A DNA stretch of 37,860 bases from the NCBI GenBank assembly GCA_964520785.1, contig CAZFQG010000040.1, positions 1 through 37,860 on the forward strand. The letters run 5' to 3'. Of this stretch, positions 1-8,601 are shown piece by piece; position 1 is the first letter of the stretch; each line of letters begins with the position of its first letter. A program made the position numbers and the translations under genes. The notes beneath the pieces are model-generated. The model was not told the DNA's origin, searched no databases, and was given only the letters and a program-made list of their open reading frames with translations. Source of the DNA: CAZFQG01 sp964520785. GTDB lineage: Bacteria; Planctomycetota; Planctomycetia; Pirellulales; Thermoguttaceae.

Positions 1-173
1 GAACCCGCTCACTCGCGAGTCAAGGCAAAAAAAACCATTATCGGAGGGCCGGCGATGCCAAACCCTCGAATCGGTCCGATCCCGTTATTATATCGGTCCG
101 CGAGGACGCCGTCCAGCGGTGGCTCTTCGGCGCGAGGCGCCGCCACGGGCAGATCCAAACGGACGGTCCGCGA

Positions 174-2042
174 TCAGGGCTGAATCCAGAAGAAGTCCAC
201 GCCGATCTCGCCGCCGGCCCTCTTCTCGTTCTTTCCGCGTCCGGTGAAGCGGATTTCGTTCTTACCCTCCTTCAGTTCAACGCGTCCGAGGACGTGCTCG
301 CGCTCCATCGTGAAGAAGGGGGTGAACGTATCGAAGGTCCCGGCCGGTTTGCCGTTGACGAAGACCTCGCAGATGCCGGCACTCGGCGCGTGGCTCGCGA
401 CGACGCTCATGTGGTACGCGCTCGCCTTGGGTACGTCGAACTCGAACGCGATCGAATCGCCCGGTTCCTTCGGCTTGAAGAGAATCCGTTCCCCCCGCGC
501 CCATCTGGGATCCTTATCAACCAGACCGGCATCGGGTTTCAAATCCGAAACGTGGAAGAAGGTCGCGTTCTCCTGACGGCCGGAGCGGGACGGCTCCCAG
601 TTCCGCGGAGCCTCGGGCCGGCGGAGGGACTCGCGAAAGACGGGGAGCGAATCATCGCGAAGCCCGGGCCGCGCGTAGAAATAGCTGATCCGGCCGTAAC
701 TGAATCCGTCATGGACGAAGACCTTTTCATCCCCTTCTCCCCACCAGTTGCACGACGGGACGCCGTCCGGGTTCATCAGGTGGACGGAAACCCCCACGAA
801 CCGGCCCCGGCCTTGGGCAATGAGAAACGGAACGTCGAATCCCTTCATGCCGTGGACCTGCATTTCGTGGTCGACGCGCCACCGCGCGTGAAAGTGGCAG
901 CTCCGCTCTGAGTCCCACTCGCAGGGAACGAGCAACACCTTTCCCGAGATTTCTACAGGGTTCCCGCCGCGGTTCTCCAGCCGGACGTCGACGGCATCGG
1001 CGAAGGGCATTTCGAACCGGCAGAGCATCGTCCCGTCCGGTTCGACCTTCATCGGAATCGAATCATAGGGATTGACGCCCGGCGCGGCGCCGAAAAAGTC
1101 ACCCAGCGGCGACTCGACCTGCGGCCGCGCGTGCCTGTCAAACGTAACGAGAAGCACCGTCTGGCGAAGGGCCGCGTCGAGGTCTTCGGCGGTGAGCTTC
1201 GCCAGAAACCGGACGATCCGCGCCGCGCGACCCTGTACCTCGACCACGCTCCGCGATTCACCTGGTGCCAGGGAGAGGCTGAAGGGGGCGGTCTCCGCGT
1301 CGGCCGGCGGGTCGGCCAGTGACGGGTTTGCCAGGACCGCGCCAACGCGATTCAGCTCCGGCCGGAGTGAATCGAGCATCTTCGGCTGGAACGTCTCCAC
1401 CTCGGTGTCCGGGGCGTAGCGGCGAAGTTCGATATGGTAGAAATGGACCTCGGCGAGCTTGCCGGTCCATTCGATGCGGCAACCTTTGGCGAACGGAATG
1501 GGACAGTAGCAGGCATCCCGTTGGGTGAAACCTTCGGTGAGCCCTTCCTCGCTTATGCCGTATCGCCGCGCAATCGCCGCATAAAGGTCGATCAGAAAAT
1601 CACGCGCCGTTCCGGAAAAGACCGGCTCCTTCGCCCCGTCGAGATATAACCGGATATCGCCGTTCATCCCGAGCCAGGTGCGGTGCCGCGCGGCGGACCA
1701 GCAACGGACGATCGCGCCCGGGCCGTCGCACTCGGCCAGGACGTACACGCCCACGCCGGAGGCATCCGCCGCTTGAATCGTCCGCAATACGCCGGGAATC
1801 GGCTCGCCGCCGAACCCGTCCGCGTTGGAGAACCACCCCGGGCCGGAGGGGAGGTCGGCCCGACGGTCGTAGGAAGAGAACTGGACCGTCTTGTAGGCCG
1901 GTGATGAAGTCGTACACAAACGCCCCAGGTCGATCATTTCGCCCAAGAGCGCCGCGGTGGTTACGTCCGCGGAAAAGGCGGACGAACATAAACCATACAA
2001 GGCGATGACGCATAGGATACGCGAAAGGAGGATGGGGGACAT
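174..2042 (-). CDS. Secreted GH172-like (DUF2961) glycoside hydrolase
   Basis: A 622-residue protein with an N-terminal signal peptide (cleavage near SAFSA-DV, about residue 25). The DUF2961/GH172 hallmarks follow: FSSYDR at 55-60, a DGPGAIVRCW segment at 106-115, and LYLDG at 132-136. The last 100 residues resemble a carbohydrate-binding jelly roll, with VFVNGKPAGTF near the end. Characterised GH172 members act on arabinofuranosides and fructofuranosides, so the protein probably trims furanose-containing glycans outside the cytoplasm. The exact substrate cannot be read from the sequence. The start is the only ATG that gives a clean signal peptide. The gene stands alone, with a 252-base gap to the next gene upstream, but a GH127-type arabinofuranosidase gene lies 5 kb away on the same strand, which fits a shared theme of arabinofuranose use. 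Confidence 0.8.
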   Translation of the reverse strand: MSPILLSRILCVIALYGLCSSAFSADVTTAALLGEMIDLGRLCTTSSPAYKTVQFSSYDRRADLPSGPGWFSNADGFGGEPIPGVLRTIQAADASGVGVYVLAECDGPGAIVRCWSAARHRTWLGMNGDIRLYLDGAKEPVFSGTARDFLIDLYAAIARRYGISEEGLTEGFTQRDACYCPIPFAKGCRIEWTGKLAEVHFYHIELRRYAPDTEVETFQPKMLDSLRPELNRVGAVLANPSLADPPADAETAPFSLSLAPGESRSVVEVQGRAARIVRFLAKLTAEDLDAALRQTVLLVTFDRHARPQVESPLGDFFGAAPGVNPYDSIPMKVEPDGTMLCRFEMPFADAVDVRLENRGGNPVEISGKVLLVPCEWDSERSCHFHARWRVDHEMQVHGMKGFDVPFLIAQGRGRFVGVSVHLMNPDGVPSCNWWGEGDEKVFVHDGFSYGRISYFYARPGLRDDSLPVFRESLRRPEAPRNWEPSRSGRQENATFFHVSDLKPDAGLVDKDPRWARGERILFKPKEPGDSIAFEFDVPKASAYHMSVVASHAPSAGICEVFVNGKPAGTFDTFTPFFTMEREHVLGRVELKEGKNEIRFTGRGKNEKRAGGEIGVDFFWIQP

Positions 2043-2112
2043 TGGCGTTACTCCGTAGGGGGAGGGCGGTCGGAATCTCTCTGATTGTAGTCCGCCCTCA
2101 ACGACCGGTCAA

Positions 2113-2144
2113 ATTGGGCGAGAAACGACCGATGTTCGCCCAAT
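2113..2144. repeat. Perfect 9-bp inverted repeat
   Basis: ATTGGGCGA at 2113-2121 and TCGCCCAAT at 2136-2144 form a perfect 9-bp stem with a 14-base loop. It directly abuts the left end of the MITE-like element. It lies about 70 bases upstream of the GH172-like gene, so it could be an operator or a transcript hairpin. There is no T-run long enough to call a terminator. Confidence 0.55.
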
Positions 2145-2294
2145 CAGGCTGTTGAAAAAGTCCATCCGGGACCTTTTCAACCTCGCTCAATGTGGCCCGA
2201 GAGGCCGCAATGCTCGCATATCCGCCGATTTTCCAAATCAACGGGTATGTGAAAAACCTCCTGTTTCCCACGCAGCCTGTTCTTCAACAAGCTG
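2145..2294. mobile_element. MITE-like element with hairpin ends
   Basis: About 150 non-coding bases are bounded by imperfect inverted repeats: CAGGCTGTTGAAAAA at 2145-2159 and TTCTTCAACAAGCTG at 2280-2294, which match at 12 of 15 positions after reverse complement. Each end also folds on itself. GTTGAAAAAGTCC pairs with GGGACCTTTTCAAC at 2151-2181, and CAGCCTGTT pairs with AACAAGCTG at 2273-2294. The right end touches the stop codon of the zinc-ribbon membrane protein. No transposase is present. From memory, the GGCTGTTGAAAAAGTCC end recurs in many environmental genomes. Its non-autonomous nature is an inference. Confidence 0.5.
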
Positions 2295-3440
2295 CTATTC
2301 CTCTGTGGCCTCGTCGTTCGCCTCAGCCTTTTGCTGGAGGGCCTTCTCCGTCTCCGCGATCACCCAGACGAGGCGCCCCAGGGCCCTGGCGTAGATGAGC
2401 ATCGCGGCAACCCCCAAGGCGGCCATGAACAACGCGAGAACGTCGGCCCCGATGATCCAAGACGGCGAGCCGATCATCGCCTTGTGCAGCGCCCAGGCGA
2501 TGCCCCCGGCACCCGCTACAAGCCCAAGAAGAACGAACTGATAGCCGTACAGGACGGCCCAAGCTCTCCGGGCGGTGGCAAGACTGCGGTACACCCGGAT
2601 CGAGACGAATCCGATCCAGAATTGTTCGTCGAGGGCGGAAAGAAAAAAGAGTGGAAAGAGGACGAACACCGCCAGGGTAATCCAGAAAACATCGCCCAGC
2701 GGCAACAGGTTGGCCGCGGCATACCCCAGTGCCGCGGAAGCAGCGAGGGGGGCGAAAATGAAAAGCGCATCCTGAACCCAGTCCAACCAGGACGGTTCCG
2801 GCAGTCCGCTGATCCGGTCGAACCCGGCGGCCGTCTCCTGTACGATGGTCAGTCCGCATACGAAGGCCCAGATTGCCCACAAGAGCCCGAGCGTTCCCAG
2901 GGCCAGTCCGGCCAAAAAGTAGCCGGACCATTCGACCGAGCCCTCGCCGGTGGCGCCGACGCTGCCGAAGACGAGTCCGCCAATCGCCAGAGACAAGACG
3001 ATTCCCGCGGTGACCGCCAGGCCGATGAGAAGGGCGATCGCCTCCTTCGTCAGCAGAAATCGGAGGACGCCCGTCCACATCGGGTGCCCCGGCAGCTCCG
3101 GCCGGTGATATCCTTCTTCTTCTTCTACCTCTTCTTGATCTTCGTATCCCGAGAGTCCCTCCGGTTCGCGAACCGTGTCTTCCTCCTCGTCGGCGACGGA
3201 GAGATATCCCTCCCCTTCGGCCGAATAGATCGGGACTGTCCGCTTCGGTGGTTCCCAGTCGGCCGATAGCCCGTACTCCTCCTCCGCGTCGTTGGTTTCT
3301 TGTTTGTCGGAGGGGACAAAGACGGTTGATTTGCAGCCCTGACAGACTATGGCCGCCCCCTTTTTGGAGACCGGAACGGATTGCGTGAACGAGCATTGGG
3401 GACAGCGGAAGAGAAACTCGTCGGCGGTATTGTCGGACAT
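2295..3440 (-). CDS. Zinc-ribbon multi-pass membrane protein, function unknown
   Basis: A 381-residue protein. The N-terminus has a zinc ribbon with two C-x2-C knuckles (CPQC at 13-16, CQGC at 33-36). A highly acidic, low-complexity stretch spans about residues 48-112. About six hydrophobic segments follow, near 133-158, 172-202, 223-246, 251-270, 300-318 and 328-352. The tail is basic and then acidic. This architecture, a cytosolic zinc ribbon on a membrane domain, is common among uncharacterised planctomycete proteins. I do not recognise the membrane domain, and no function should be assigned. The gene is monocistronic by spacing. A good -10 hexamer lies about 50 bases upstream, and the stop codon abuts the MITE-like element, so the element may supply or disturb the 3' end. 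Confidence 0.75.
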   Translation of the reverse strand: MSDNTADEFLFRCPQCSFTQSVPVSKKGAAIVCQGCKSTVFVPSDKQETNDAEEEYGLSADWEPPKRTVPIYSAEGEGYLSVADEEEDTVREPEGLSGYEDQEEVEEEEGYHRPELPGHPMWTGVLRFLLTKEAIALLIGLAVTAGIVLSLAIGGLVFGSVGATGEGSVEWSGYFLAGLALGTLGLLWAIWAFVCGLTIVQETAAGFDRISGLPEPSWLDWVQDALFIFAPLAASAALGYAAANLLPLGDVFWITLAVFVLFPLFFLSALDEQFWIGFVSIRVYRSLATARRAWAVLYGYQFVLLGLVAGAGGIAWALHKAMIGSPSWIIGADVLALFMAALGVAAMLIYARALGRLVWVIAETEKALQQKAEANDEATEE

Positions 3441-3491
3441 GCGCAGGCCTGAGTGGAGCGAACGGAAAAGTGATAATTAGCTTACATTTTC

Positions 3492-3521
3492 ATTATAACT
3501 CGGGAGTTGTCTTGACGAAGC
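3492..3521 (-). promoter_or_regulatory. Candidate promoter of the zinc-ribbon membrane gene
   Basis: On the minus strand a perfect TATAAT (plus-strand ATTATA, 3492-3497) lies 51 bases upstream of the start codon, inside an AT-rich island of the intergenic region. The -35 region at the proper distance is poor (only TT of the consensus), so this is a candidate only. Nothing else is recognisable in 3441-3626. Confidence 0.35.
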
Positions 3522-3626
3522 GCATCTTCACTGCAAGCTTCGAATTTGACCAATACCACTCTATACTCATATATTGATCAACCTATTAGAGGGGTTCATG
3601 GCGAGTCCTGCGTTCCGTCTGGTCAG

Positions 3627-4535
3627 TCAACCGGAAATACTCACCATCCGTTCGATGGCGCCAAGCGCTCGCTGCCGGATTTGCGGTGGTACCGTTATCA
3701 CGTGAACCATCTCATCGAGCGACCACAGGAGCTTTTCCAGGGTGATCTTCTTCATGTTGGGACACGTCGCGATCTTGGCGACCGGATGGAACTGCTTGCC
3801 GGGGTTGTCCGCGGCCAGCCGGTGGACCATGCCGATTTCCGTCCCGACGATGAATTCCGTCGCCTGCGACTCGGCGGCGAAGCGGCACATGCCGCCGGTC
3901 GAGAGAACCTCGTCGGCCGCCTGGCGGACCGGCTGGGTACACTCCGGATGGACGATTACCTTCGCGCCGGGGTGTTCCGCCCGGGCGGCGGAGACGGCCT
4001 CTTCGGTGATGCGGACGTGAGTCGGGCAGTATCCATTCCAAAGGATGAGATCCCGGCCGGTCCGTTCGGCCGCGAATTGGCCGAGGTACTGGTCCGGCAC
4101 GAAGATGATCTCCCGGCCGGCAGGCAAGGAACCGACGACGGAGACGGCGTTGGCCGACGTACAGCAGTAGTCGCTTTCCGCCTTGACCTCGGCGCTGCTG
4201 TTGACGTAGCAGACCACGATCGCGCCGGGGTGCCGGCCCTTGAGTTCGCGCAACTGCTCTGCGGTGATCATGTCCGCCATGGGGCACCCGGCGTCCTTCG
4301 CCGGCAGCAAGACGGTCTTCTGGGGGCTGAGCATGGCCGCCGTCTCCGCCATGAAGTGGACGCCGCAGAAGACGATCACGTCCGCCTCGGTCTTCGCCGC
4401 CTCACGGCTCAACTGGAGCGAATCCCCCCGGATATCCGCGATGTCCTGAATCTCGGGGAGTTGATAGTTGTGGGCAAGGATCACCGCGCGGCGGTCCTTC
4501 TTGAGTTCTTGGATTCTTTCCGCGAGGCTGGCCAT
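3627..4535 (-). CDS. nadA: Quinolinate synthase NadA (NadA part of a fused frame)
   Basis: From the internal ATG at 4535 the product is 302 residues, the usual length of short NadA. NadA condenses iminoaspartate with dihydroxyacetone phosphate to quinolinate for cytosolic NAD synthesis, using a [4Fe-4S] cluster. The three cluster cysteines are visible with family spacing: C84 in DAGCPMAD, C170 in NGYCPTH and C258 in ATCPNMKK. Substrate-site motifs AHNYQ (21-25) and HPECTQP (196-202) are also present. AGGA lies 8 bases before the ATG, so it can be translated independently. The oddity is that no stop codon separates it from the GH127-like gene upstream: both share one frame. A cytosolic NadA made as the tail of an exported enzyme would be useless, so independent initiation is more likely. 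No nadB or nadC is nearby. Confidence 0.9.
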   Translation of the reverse strand: MASLAERIQELKKDRRAVILAHNYQLPEIQDIADIRGDSLQLSREAAKTEADVIVFCGVHFMAETAAMLSPQKTVLLPAKDAGCPMADMITAEQLRELKGRHPGAIVVCYVNSSAEVKAESDYCCTSANAVSVVGSLPAGREIIFVPDQYLGQFAAERTGRDLILWNGYCPTHVRITEEAVSAARAEHPGAKVIVHPECTQPVRQAADEVLSTGGMCRFAAESQATEFIVGTEIGMVHRLAADNPGKQFHPVAKIATCPNMKKITLEKLLWSLDEMVHVITVPPQIRQRALGAIERMVSISG

Positions 4536-7004
4536 TTTCTTCCTGTTTCGTAGGGTTGGGGCAAACCATGAATGAACGCGAACGGACGCGAACACCGTAC
4601 CGGGGCGATGGGGGCAATCATCCCATTCTATCGTCTTCACCTTCCATTCCAATATCCCGCCCGACCACGGTTCGGGCCGTTGCTTCAATTGCACTTCGAT
4701 CCGCAGCGCGCCGGTCGTTACCGGCTTGAAGGTCGTCGTGTTGTAGGCGTCCAGCTTCGTGCCGTATTCGGACGGGTTCTCGACCGGCTTCCAGTCATCC
4801 CCGTCGCGGTAGAGCAGTCTCCACGACTCGGGCGCGCGGCAGTGGCGGCCGATCCGCTCGTCGTCGAACCAGTAGACGTCGACTTGGGAAGCCCGGACCG
4901 GTTCCTCGAAGTCGTACTGTACCCACTCCTTCGTCCCGCGGTGGTCCCACCAGGTGAATCGGGGAATGTCGTGGTCGCACGAATCCTTGGGCTGTATTCC
5001 GTCGTTGAGGGCCGTGAGGGTGTTGTTCCCCGAACGGAACGACGCGGACGGGACGGCCGATTCCATGAGGGTCGGCGGTTCCGAAGGACCGAGTGTCCCG
5101 GGGTCCATGGTACGGTAGAGCTTCCCCTCCCAGGATGGATCGTCCGTCGCCGGCGCCCGGGTCTTGCCGTCCTGGCGGACCCAGACGGCCATGGGTCCGG
5201 CCTCGCGGTTGTCCCAAGCGTAGTAGGGCACGGCCGTGACGTTCCGGCCCTTGCGGTCCTTCCCCTGGATCACGACGACTCCGCCGAGCATATCTTCGCG
5301 GTACTCGGCGGTGAACTGAGGGTCCCGCGCGAGGATCATCGTCAGGACGTTCACGTCGTTGTCGACCCCCTCGAAGCAATAGATGACCGGCCCCCGGCGG
5401 ACGGCGACGCGTCCCCGGTTCGCCTCGACGAGCGGGTTCGCCTCGATCCGCTCGATCTCCATCGGCAGATCGAGGGCAACGACGTCGCCCGGCTTCCACG
5501 TCCTCGCGATTTCCACGTATCCGCGGTCGTTCGATACGGCGGGCACGCTCCGGCCGTCAACGGAAAGGGTCGCCGCGCGGCACCAGTCGGGAATGCGGAG
5601 ATTCAACGCGAACTCCTTCGCTTGCGCCGGCGAGACGGTGATCTTCACCGCGCCGTCCCAGGGGTAGCGGGTCTCCTGCTTGAGCGAGACGGATGCGTCG
5701 CCGAGCTTGACATCGGCCTCGCTTTGGGCATAGAGATTCACGAACAGCCGATTCCCTTCGACGGCGTAGAGATAGCCCGGCACGGAGGGGAGAACGCGGA
5801 TGACGTTCGTCGGACAACAGGCGCAGGGGTAGAAGGGTTGCCGGTGGTGCCCGCCGGCGCTTTCGAGCGGGTTGACGTAGAAGAACTCCTTGCCGGTCAG
5901 GCCGACGCCGGAGAGGAATCCGTTGTAGAGGACCCGCTCGACGACGTCGGCGTAGGCGGCGTCGGCGTGGAGCAGATTCATCCGCTGCGCCCAGAGGGCC
6001 AGGCCGATGGCGGCGCACGTCTCGGCGTAGGCCGACTGGTTCGGCAGTTCGAAGCGGTCGCCGAAGGCCTCCCCCTCGTGCCGCGCTCCGATGCCGCCGG
6101 TAACGTACATTTTGTGGTGGACGACGTCGTCCCAAATGCGGTCCATCGCCCGCATGAACCCCTCGTCGCCGGTATGCGCGGCGACGTCGGCAACGCCGGA
6201 ATACAAATACATGGCGCGAACCGCGTGCCCGACCACCTCGTCCTGCTCGCGGACCGGCTTGTGGTCCTGGCAGTAGGGGCCGTAGAGCCGGGGCCGGTTC
6301 GCCTCGTTTCCCCTCGCATCGAGGAAGAACGCCGCCATCTCGAGGTATTCCGGCTTGCCGGTCAGCTCGTAGAGCTTGACCAGGGCCAGTTCGATCTCCT
6401 CGTGCCCTGGGACGTCGGTCCGCTTGCCGGGTCCGAAGACGTCGCCGATATGGGCGGCGAACTTCTCGGCGACGTCGAGCAGCGACTTCTTACCGGTCGC
6501 GCGGTAGTGGGCGACGGCCGCCTCGAAGAGATGGCCGGCGCAGTAGAGTTCGTGCCGGACGGCGCAGTCGGTCCACTTCTTGTCCGGTTCGACGAGCGTG
6601 TAGTACGAATTCAGATAGCCGTTCTCCTGCTGGGCGGCGGCGATCTTCGAGATGACGTCGTCGACCATTTTATCCAGACCGGGATCGGGATGGTCCGCCA
6701 GGGAATAGGACGCGCCTTCGAGGACCTTGTAGACGTCGGAGTCGTTGAAGTAGATTCCTTCGAATTTTCCCTCCGCCCGGCCGGCCGCCGTCGCGAAGTT
6801 GCTGAACCGGCCGGTGTTCTCGCACCACTCGAAGTTGTGGGGAATGGATTGCTCGCGGCAGGTCTTCAGCCGGGGAGCCCAGAAGGCATCGTTCAATTGG
6901 ACGTCGGTGAACGGGACGCCGCGGAGCTTGCGGTGCTTCGGAGCGTCCGCGAGAGCCCACTGGGTACAAAAGAGGACAAGAAGGCAGACGGCGATGGGAC
7001 GCAT
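3627..7004 (-). CDS. Secreted GH127-like beta-L-arabinofuranosidase, frame fused to NadA
   Basis: One open frame of 1125 residues. Residues 1-823 (7004-4536) are the glycosidase, and 824-1125 are NadA. The start at 7004 has AGGAG 8 bases upstream and opens directly into a signal peptide (cleavage after about residue 19); a longer frame from 7076 adds 24 unlikely residues. The GH127 (DUF1680) core shows the zinc/thiolate site: AYAETC at 325-330 (E328, C330) and CACCP at 394-398, with the catalytic-type Cys pair C396/C397. Candidate acid/base glutamates are in HEGEAFG (309-315). Residues about 640-790 look like a discoidin-type carbohydrate-binding domain. The family releases L-arabinofuranose from glycans in the periplasm. 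Residues about 793-823 read like translated intergenic DNA, so the true stop of this gene has probably been lost by mutation or sequence error. Confidence 0.8.
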   Translation of the reverse strand: MRPIAVCLLVLFCTQWALADAPKHRKLRGVPFTDVQLNDAFWAPRLKTCREQSIPHNFEWCENTGRFSNFATAAGRAEGKFEGIYFNDSDVYKVLEGASYSLADHPDPGLDKMVDDVISKIAAAQQENGYLNSYYTLVEPDKKWTDCAVRHELYCAGHLFEAAVAHYRATGKKSLLDVAEKFAAHIGDVFGPGKRTDVPGHEEIELALVKLYELTGKPEYLEMAAFFLDARGNEANRPRLYGPYCQDHKPVREQDEVVGHAVRAMYLYSGVADVAAHTGDEGFMRAMDRIWDDVVHHKMYVTGGIGARHEGEAFGDRFELPNQSAYAETCAAIGLALWAQRMNLLHADAAYADVVERVLYNGFLSGVGLTGKEFFYVNPLESAGGHHRQPFYPCACCPTNVIRVLPSVPGYLYAVEGNRLFVNLYAQSEADVKLGDASVSLKQETRYPWDGAVKITVSPAQAKEFALNLRIPDWCRAATLSVDGRSVPAVSNDRGYVEIARTWKPGDVVALDLPMEIERIEANPLVEANRGRVAVRRGPVIYCFEGVDNDVNVLTMILARDPQFTAEYREDMLGGVVVIQGKDRKGRNVTAVPYYAWDNREAGPMAVWVRQDGKTRAPATDDPSWEGKLYRTMDPGTLGPSEPPTLMESAVPSASFRSGNNTLTALNDGIQPKDSCDHDIPRFTWWDHRGTKEWVQYDFEEPVRASQVDVYWFDDERIGRHCRAPESWRLLYRDGDDWKPVENPSEYGTKLDAYNTTTFKPVTTGALRIEVQLKQRPEPWSGGILEWKVKTIEWDDCPHRPGTVFASVRVHSWFAPTLRNRKKMASLAERIQELKKDRRAVILAHNYQLPEIQDIADIRGDSLQLSREAAKTEADVIVFCGVHFMAETAAMLSPQKTVLLPAKDAGCPMADMITAEQLRELKGRHPGAIVVCYVNSSAEVKAESDYCCTSANAVSVVGSLPAGREIIFVPDQYLGQFAAERTGRDLILWNGYCPTHVRITEEAVSAARAEHPGAKVIVHPECTQPVRQAADEVLSTGGMCRFAAESQATEFIVGTEIGMVHRLAADNPGKQFHPVAKIATCPNMKKITLEKLLWSLDEMVHVITVPPQIRQRALGAIERMVSISG

Positions 7005-7099
7005 GGGTGGTCTCCTAAAGGAACCTGGTTCAGGATTCATATCCGACGGTTTGGAAAAGGAGCCAAGTCCGGGCAATCCGACCGTGTGGTGGTCTCCTT

Positions 7100-7123
7100 G
7101 GTCCTTTCCGGGGTCCTTTCCGG
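7100..7123. repeat. Perfect 12-bp tandem duplication
   Basis: GGTCCTTTCCGG occurs twice back to back (7100-7111 and 7112-7123) in the 243-base gap upstream of the GH127-like gene. It lies about 100 bases before the start codon. It may be slippage or a pair of binding sites. No promoter hexamers stand out beside it. Confidence 0.5.
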
Positions 7124-7247
7124 AACCGTCGTCCCCATTTTAGCGGCTTTGCGCGGGGAAAGAAAGCCAACCCTCTCCCGGCGGCCCCGGTTTTCTTCGC
7201 CGCTGGAATTCAGACGCGGCGAGAGAGTAGCGCCCCACACTGGCCCA

Positions 7248-8528
7248 CTAAGGTCGCCGGACCGTCACCGTCACCTCGCCCATGTTGTCATGCAGTTCTC
7301 CGGCGCAGTCGTTGATCTTGAAAAGGAGCGTTCCGGCGACCTCCGGGCGGATCGTGGCGCCGGTTCCCACTTCATAAGGGAAAAGGAGAGAATTGGGATT
7401 GTCGCCCGGGTCATCCGGGACGACCGCGGCGAGGAGGATTCCCAACGGACGGCCTTGATAGTAACGGAGGGTAACCCCGGGTGGCTCGCATGGCCAGGGG
7501 GCGGTCGTCCTGGCGACGATGAAACGGCCTCTCGCGGAGAGAATCACCGGCCTGCCGGACGCCAGACGGATACCGGAGTTTTGCCAACCGCGGTCCGCGC
7601 GGACGAGTACCTCGCGAGGTTCGCCCGCCAACGGTTTGCCGGGGGAGAAGTCAATCGCCGTGCTCGCGATGTCGTGGCCGTATTCAAGTGATTGCACGAA
7701 GACTTTCCATTCCGCAGCGAGGGCGTTCCACTCGTCGCGGAGTTCCGTCTTGAGACGCTCCGTCGGATCCTTCCGCCTCTTGAAATCATCGATCGAACGT
7801 CGGAAGGCGTCGTGGTAGGCCGGATGGGCTTCCAGAAACGCGGCGGCGGCCCAGCTCCAGGCATAGGCGGTCGTATCGAGGTGGGCCGAAGGTCCGAACG
7901 CGAGCACCCGTTCGAGGGTAAGGGCCCGCTTTTCGCGAAAGGCGTCTTGAACAAGCTTGATCCGCCCCCACATGGGCACCGATTCGCGCTCGGCGGGGAA
8001 GGAATTCAATATGATCCGGCCGTTTTCGATGCGGTGGGTGGCGAGCAGTTCAGCGAGACCTTCCATGAACCAGGGCGGCCCGCACCAGTCGAACAGAGCG
8101 AGGCAGAACCCGTGGACGCCCTCGTGCAACAGGAGATGGCGGCGATAGTAATCGCTTGGCTGGTCGACGACCCAAAGCCGATTTCCAGCGGTGAAGCCGT
8201 GCTCGAACTTCGGTAAGGCGTGCGGCAACATACCGTTACGGACGAACCGGTTCCGATCCTTCATCACGTATCCCACCATGTGCCAGGCTTCATGCTTCTT
8301 CGAGTCAACCCCAAAGAAGTCGCAATACAGCGGATAGGCCTGATCAAAATACTCCGGAAGGCGGTCGACCTCGGGACCGGCCGGCAGATCGGTCCATAGC
8401 GTAAGGTGCTTCCCTTCGAGTCTTCTCAGCTCGGCACCGGCGCAGAAACCCGCGCCCGGCACCAGTGCGAGGAGGATGCCGGTAGTGACGACATTATGAC
8501 CAAATACGCTTCGACGAATCTCGAACAT
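7248..8528 (-). CDS. Secreted gluzincin-like putative metallopeptidase
   Basis: A 426-residue protein with an N-terminal signal or anchor (hydrophobic 13-30). The segment LLLHEGVHG at 132-140 contains an HEXXH zinc motif (H135, E136, H139). It is followed by PPWFMEGLAELL at 151-162, where E156 matches the third zinc ligand of gluzincin peptidases (the EG-A-E pattern of peptidase_MA-like proteins). Planctomycete DUF1570-type proteins have a similar layout. The residues needed for hydrolysis are present. The spacing from the second His to E156 is 16 residues, slightly shorter than in M1 aminopeptidases, so activity is plausible but unproven. The C-terminal 120 residues look like an all-beta domain. 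It sits 243 bases upstream of the GH127 gene on the same strand, but no functional link can be shown. Confidence 0.6.
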   Translation of the reverse strand: MFEIRRSVFGHNVVTTGILLALVPGAGFCAGAELRRLEGKHLTLWTDLPAGPEVDRLPEYFDQAYPLYCDFFGVDSKKHEAWHMVGYVMKDRNRFVRNGMLPHALPKFEHGFTAGNRLWVVDQPSDYYRRHLLLHEGVHGFCLALFDWCGPPWFMEGLAELLATHRIENGRIILNSFPAERESVPMWGRIKLVQDAFREKRALTLERVLAFGPSAHLDTTAYAWSWAAAAFLEAHPAYHDAFRRSIDDFKRRKDPTERLKTELRDEWNALAAEWKVFVQSLEYGHDIASTAIDFSPGKPLAGEPREVLVRADRGWQNSGIRLASGRPVILSARGRFIVARTTAPWPCEPPGVTLRYYQGRPLGILLAAVVPDDPGDNPNSLLFPYEVGTGATIRPEVAGTLLFKINDCAGELHDNMGEVTVTVRRP

Positions 8529-8601
8529 GGTATCCCAATTCTACTCCCCGGTCGCGGTCCGTTGAACTCGAATCCCTCAATTTCTCCCGAGAGTCACCTC
8601 G

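Noticed and set aside
4572..7691. A plus-strand open frame of over 1000 codons opposite the GH127 gene
   Set aside because: It mirrors the codon structure of the real gene, its product is rich in Arg, Val, Gly and Asp without any motif, and it has no signal or ribosome site. GC-rich third positions often open the opposite strand.
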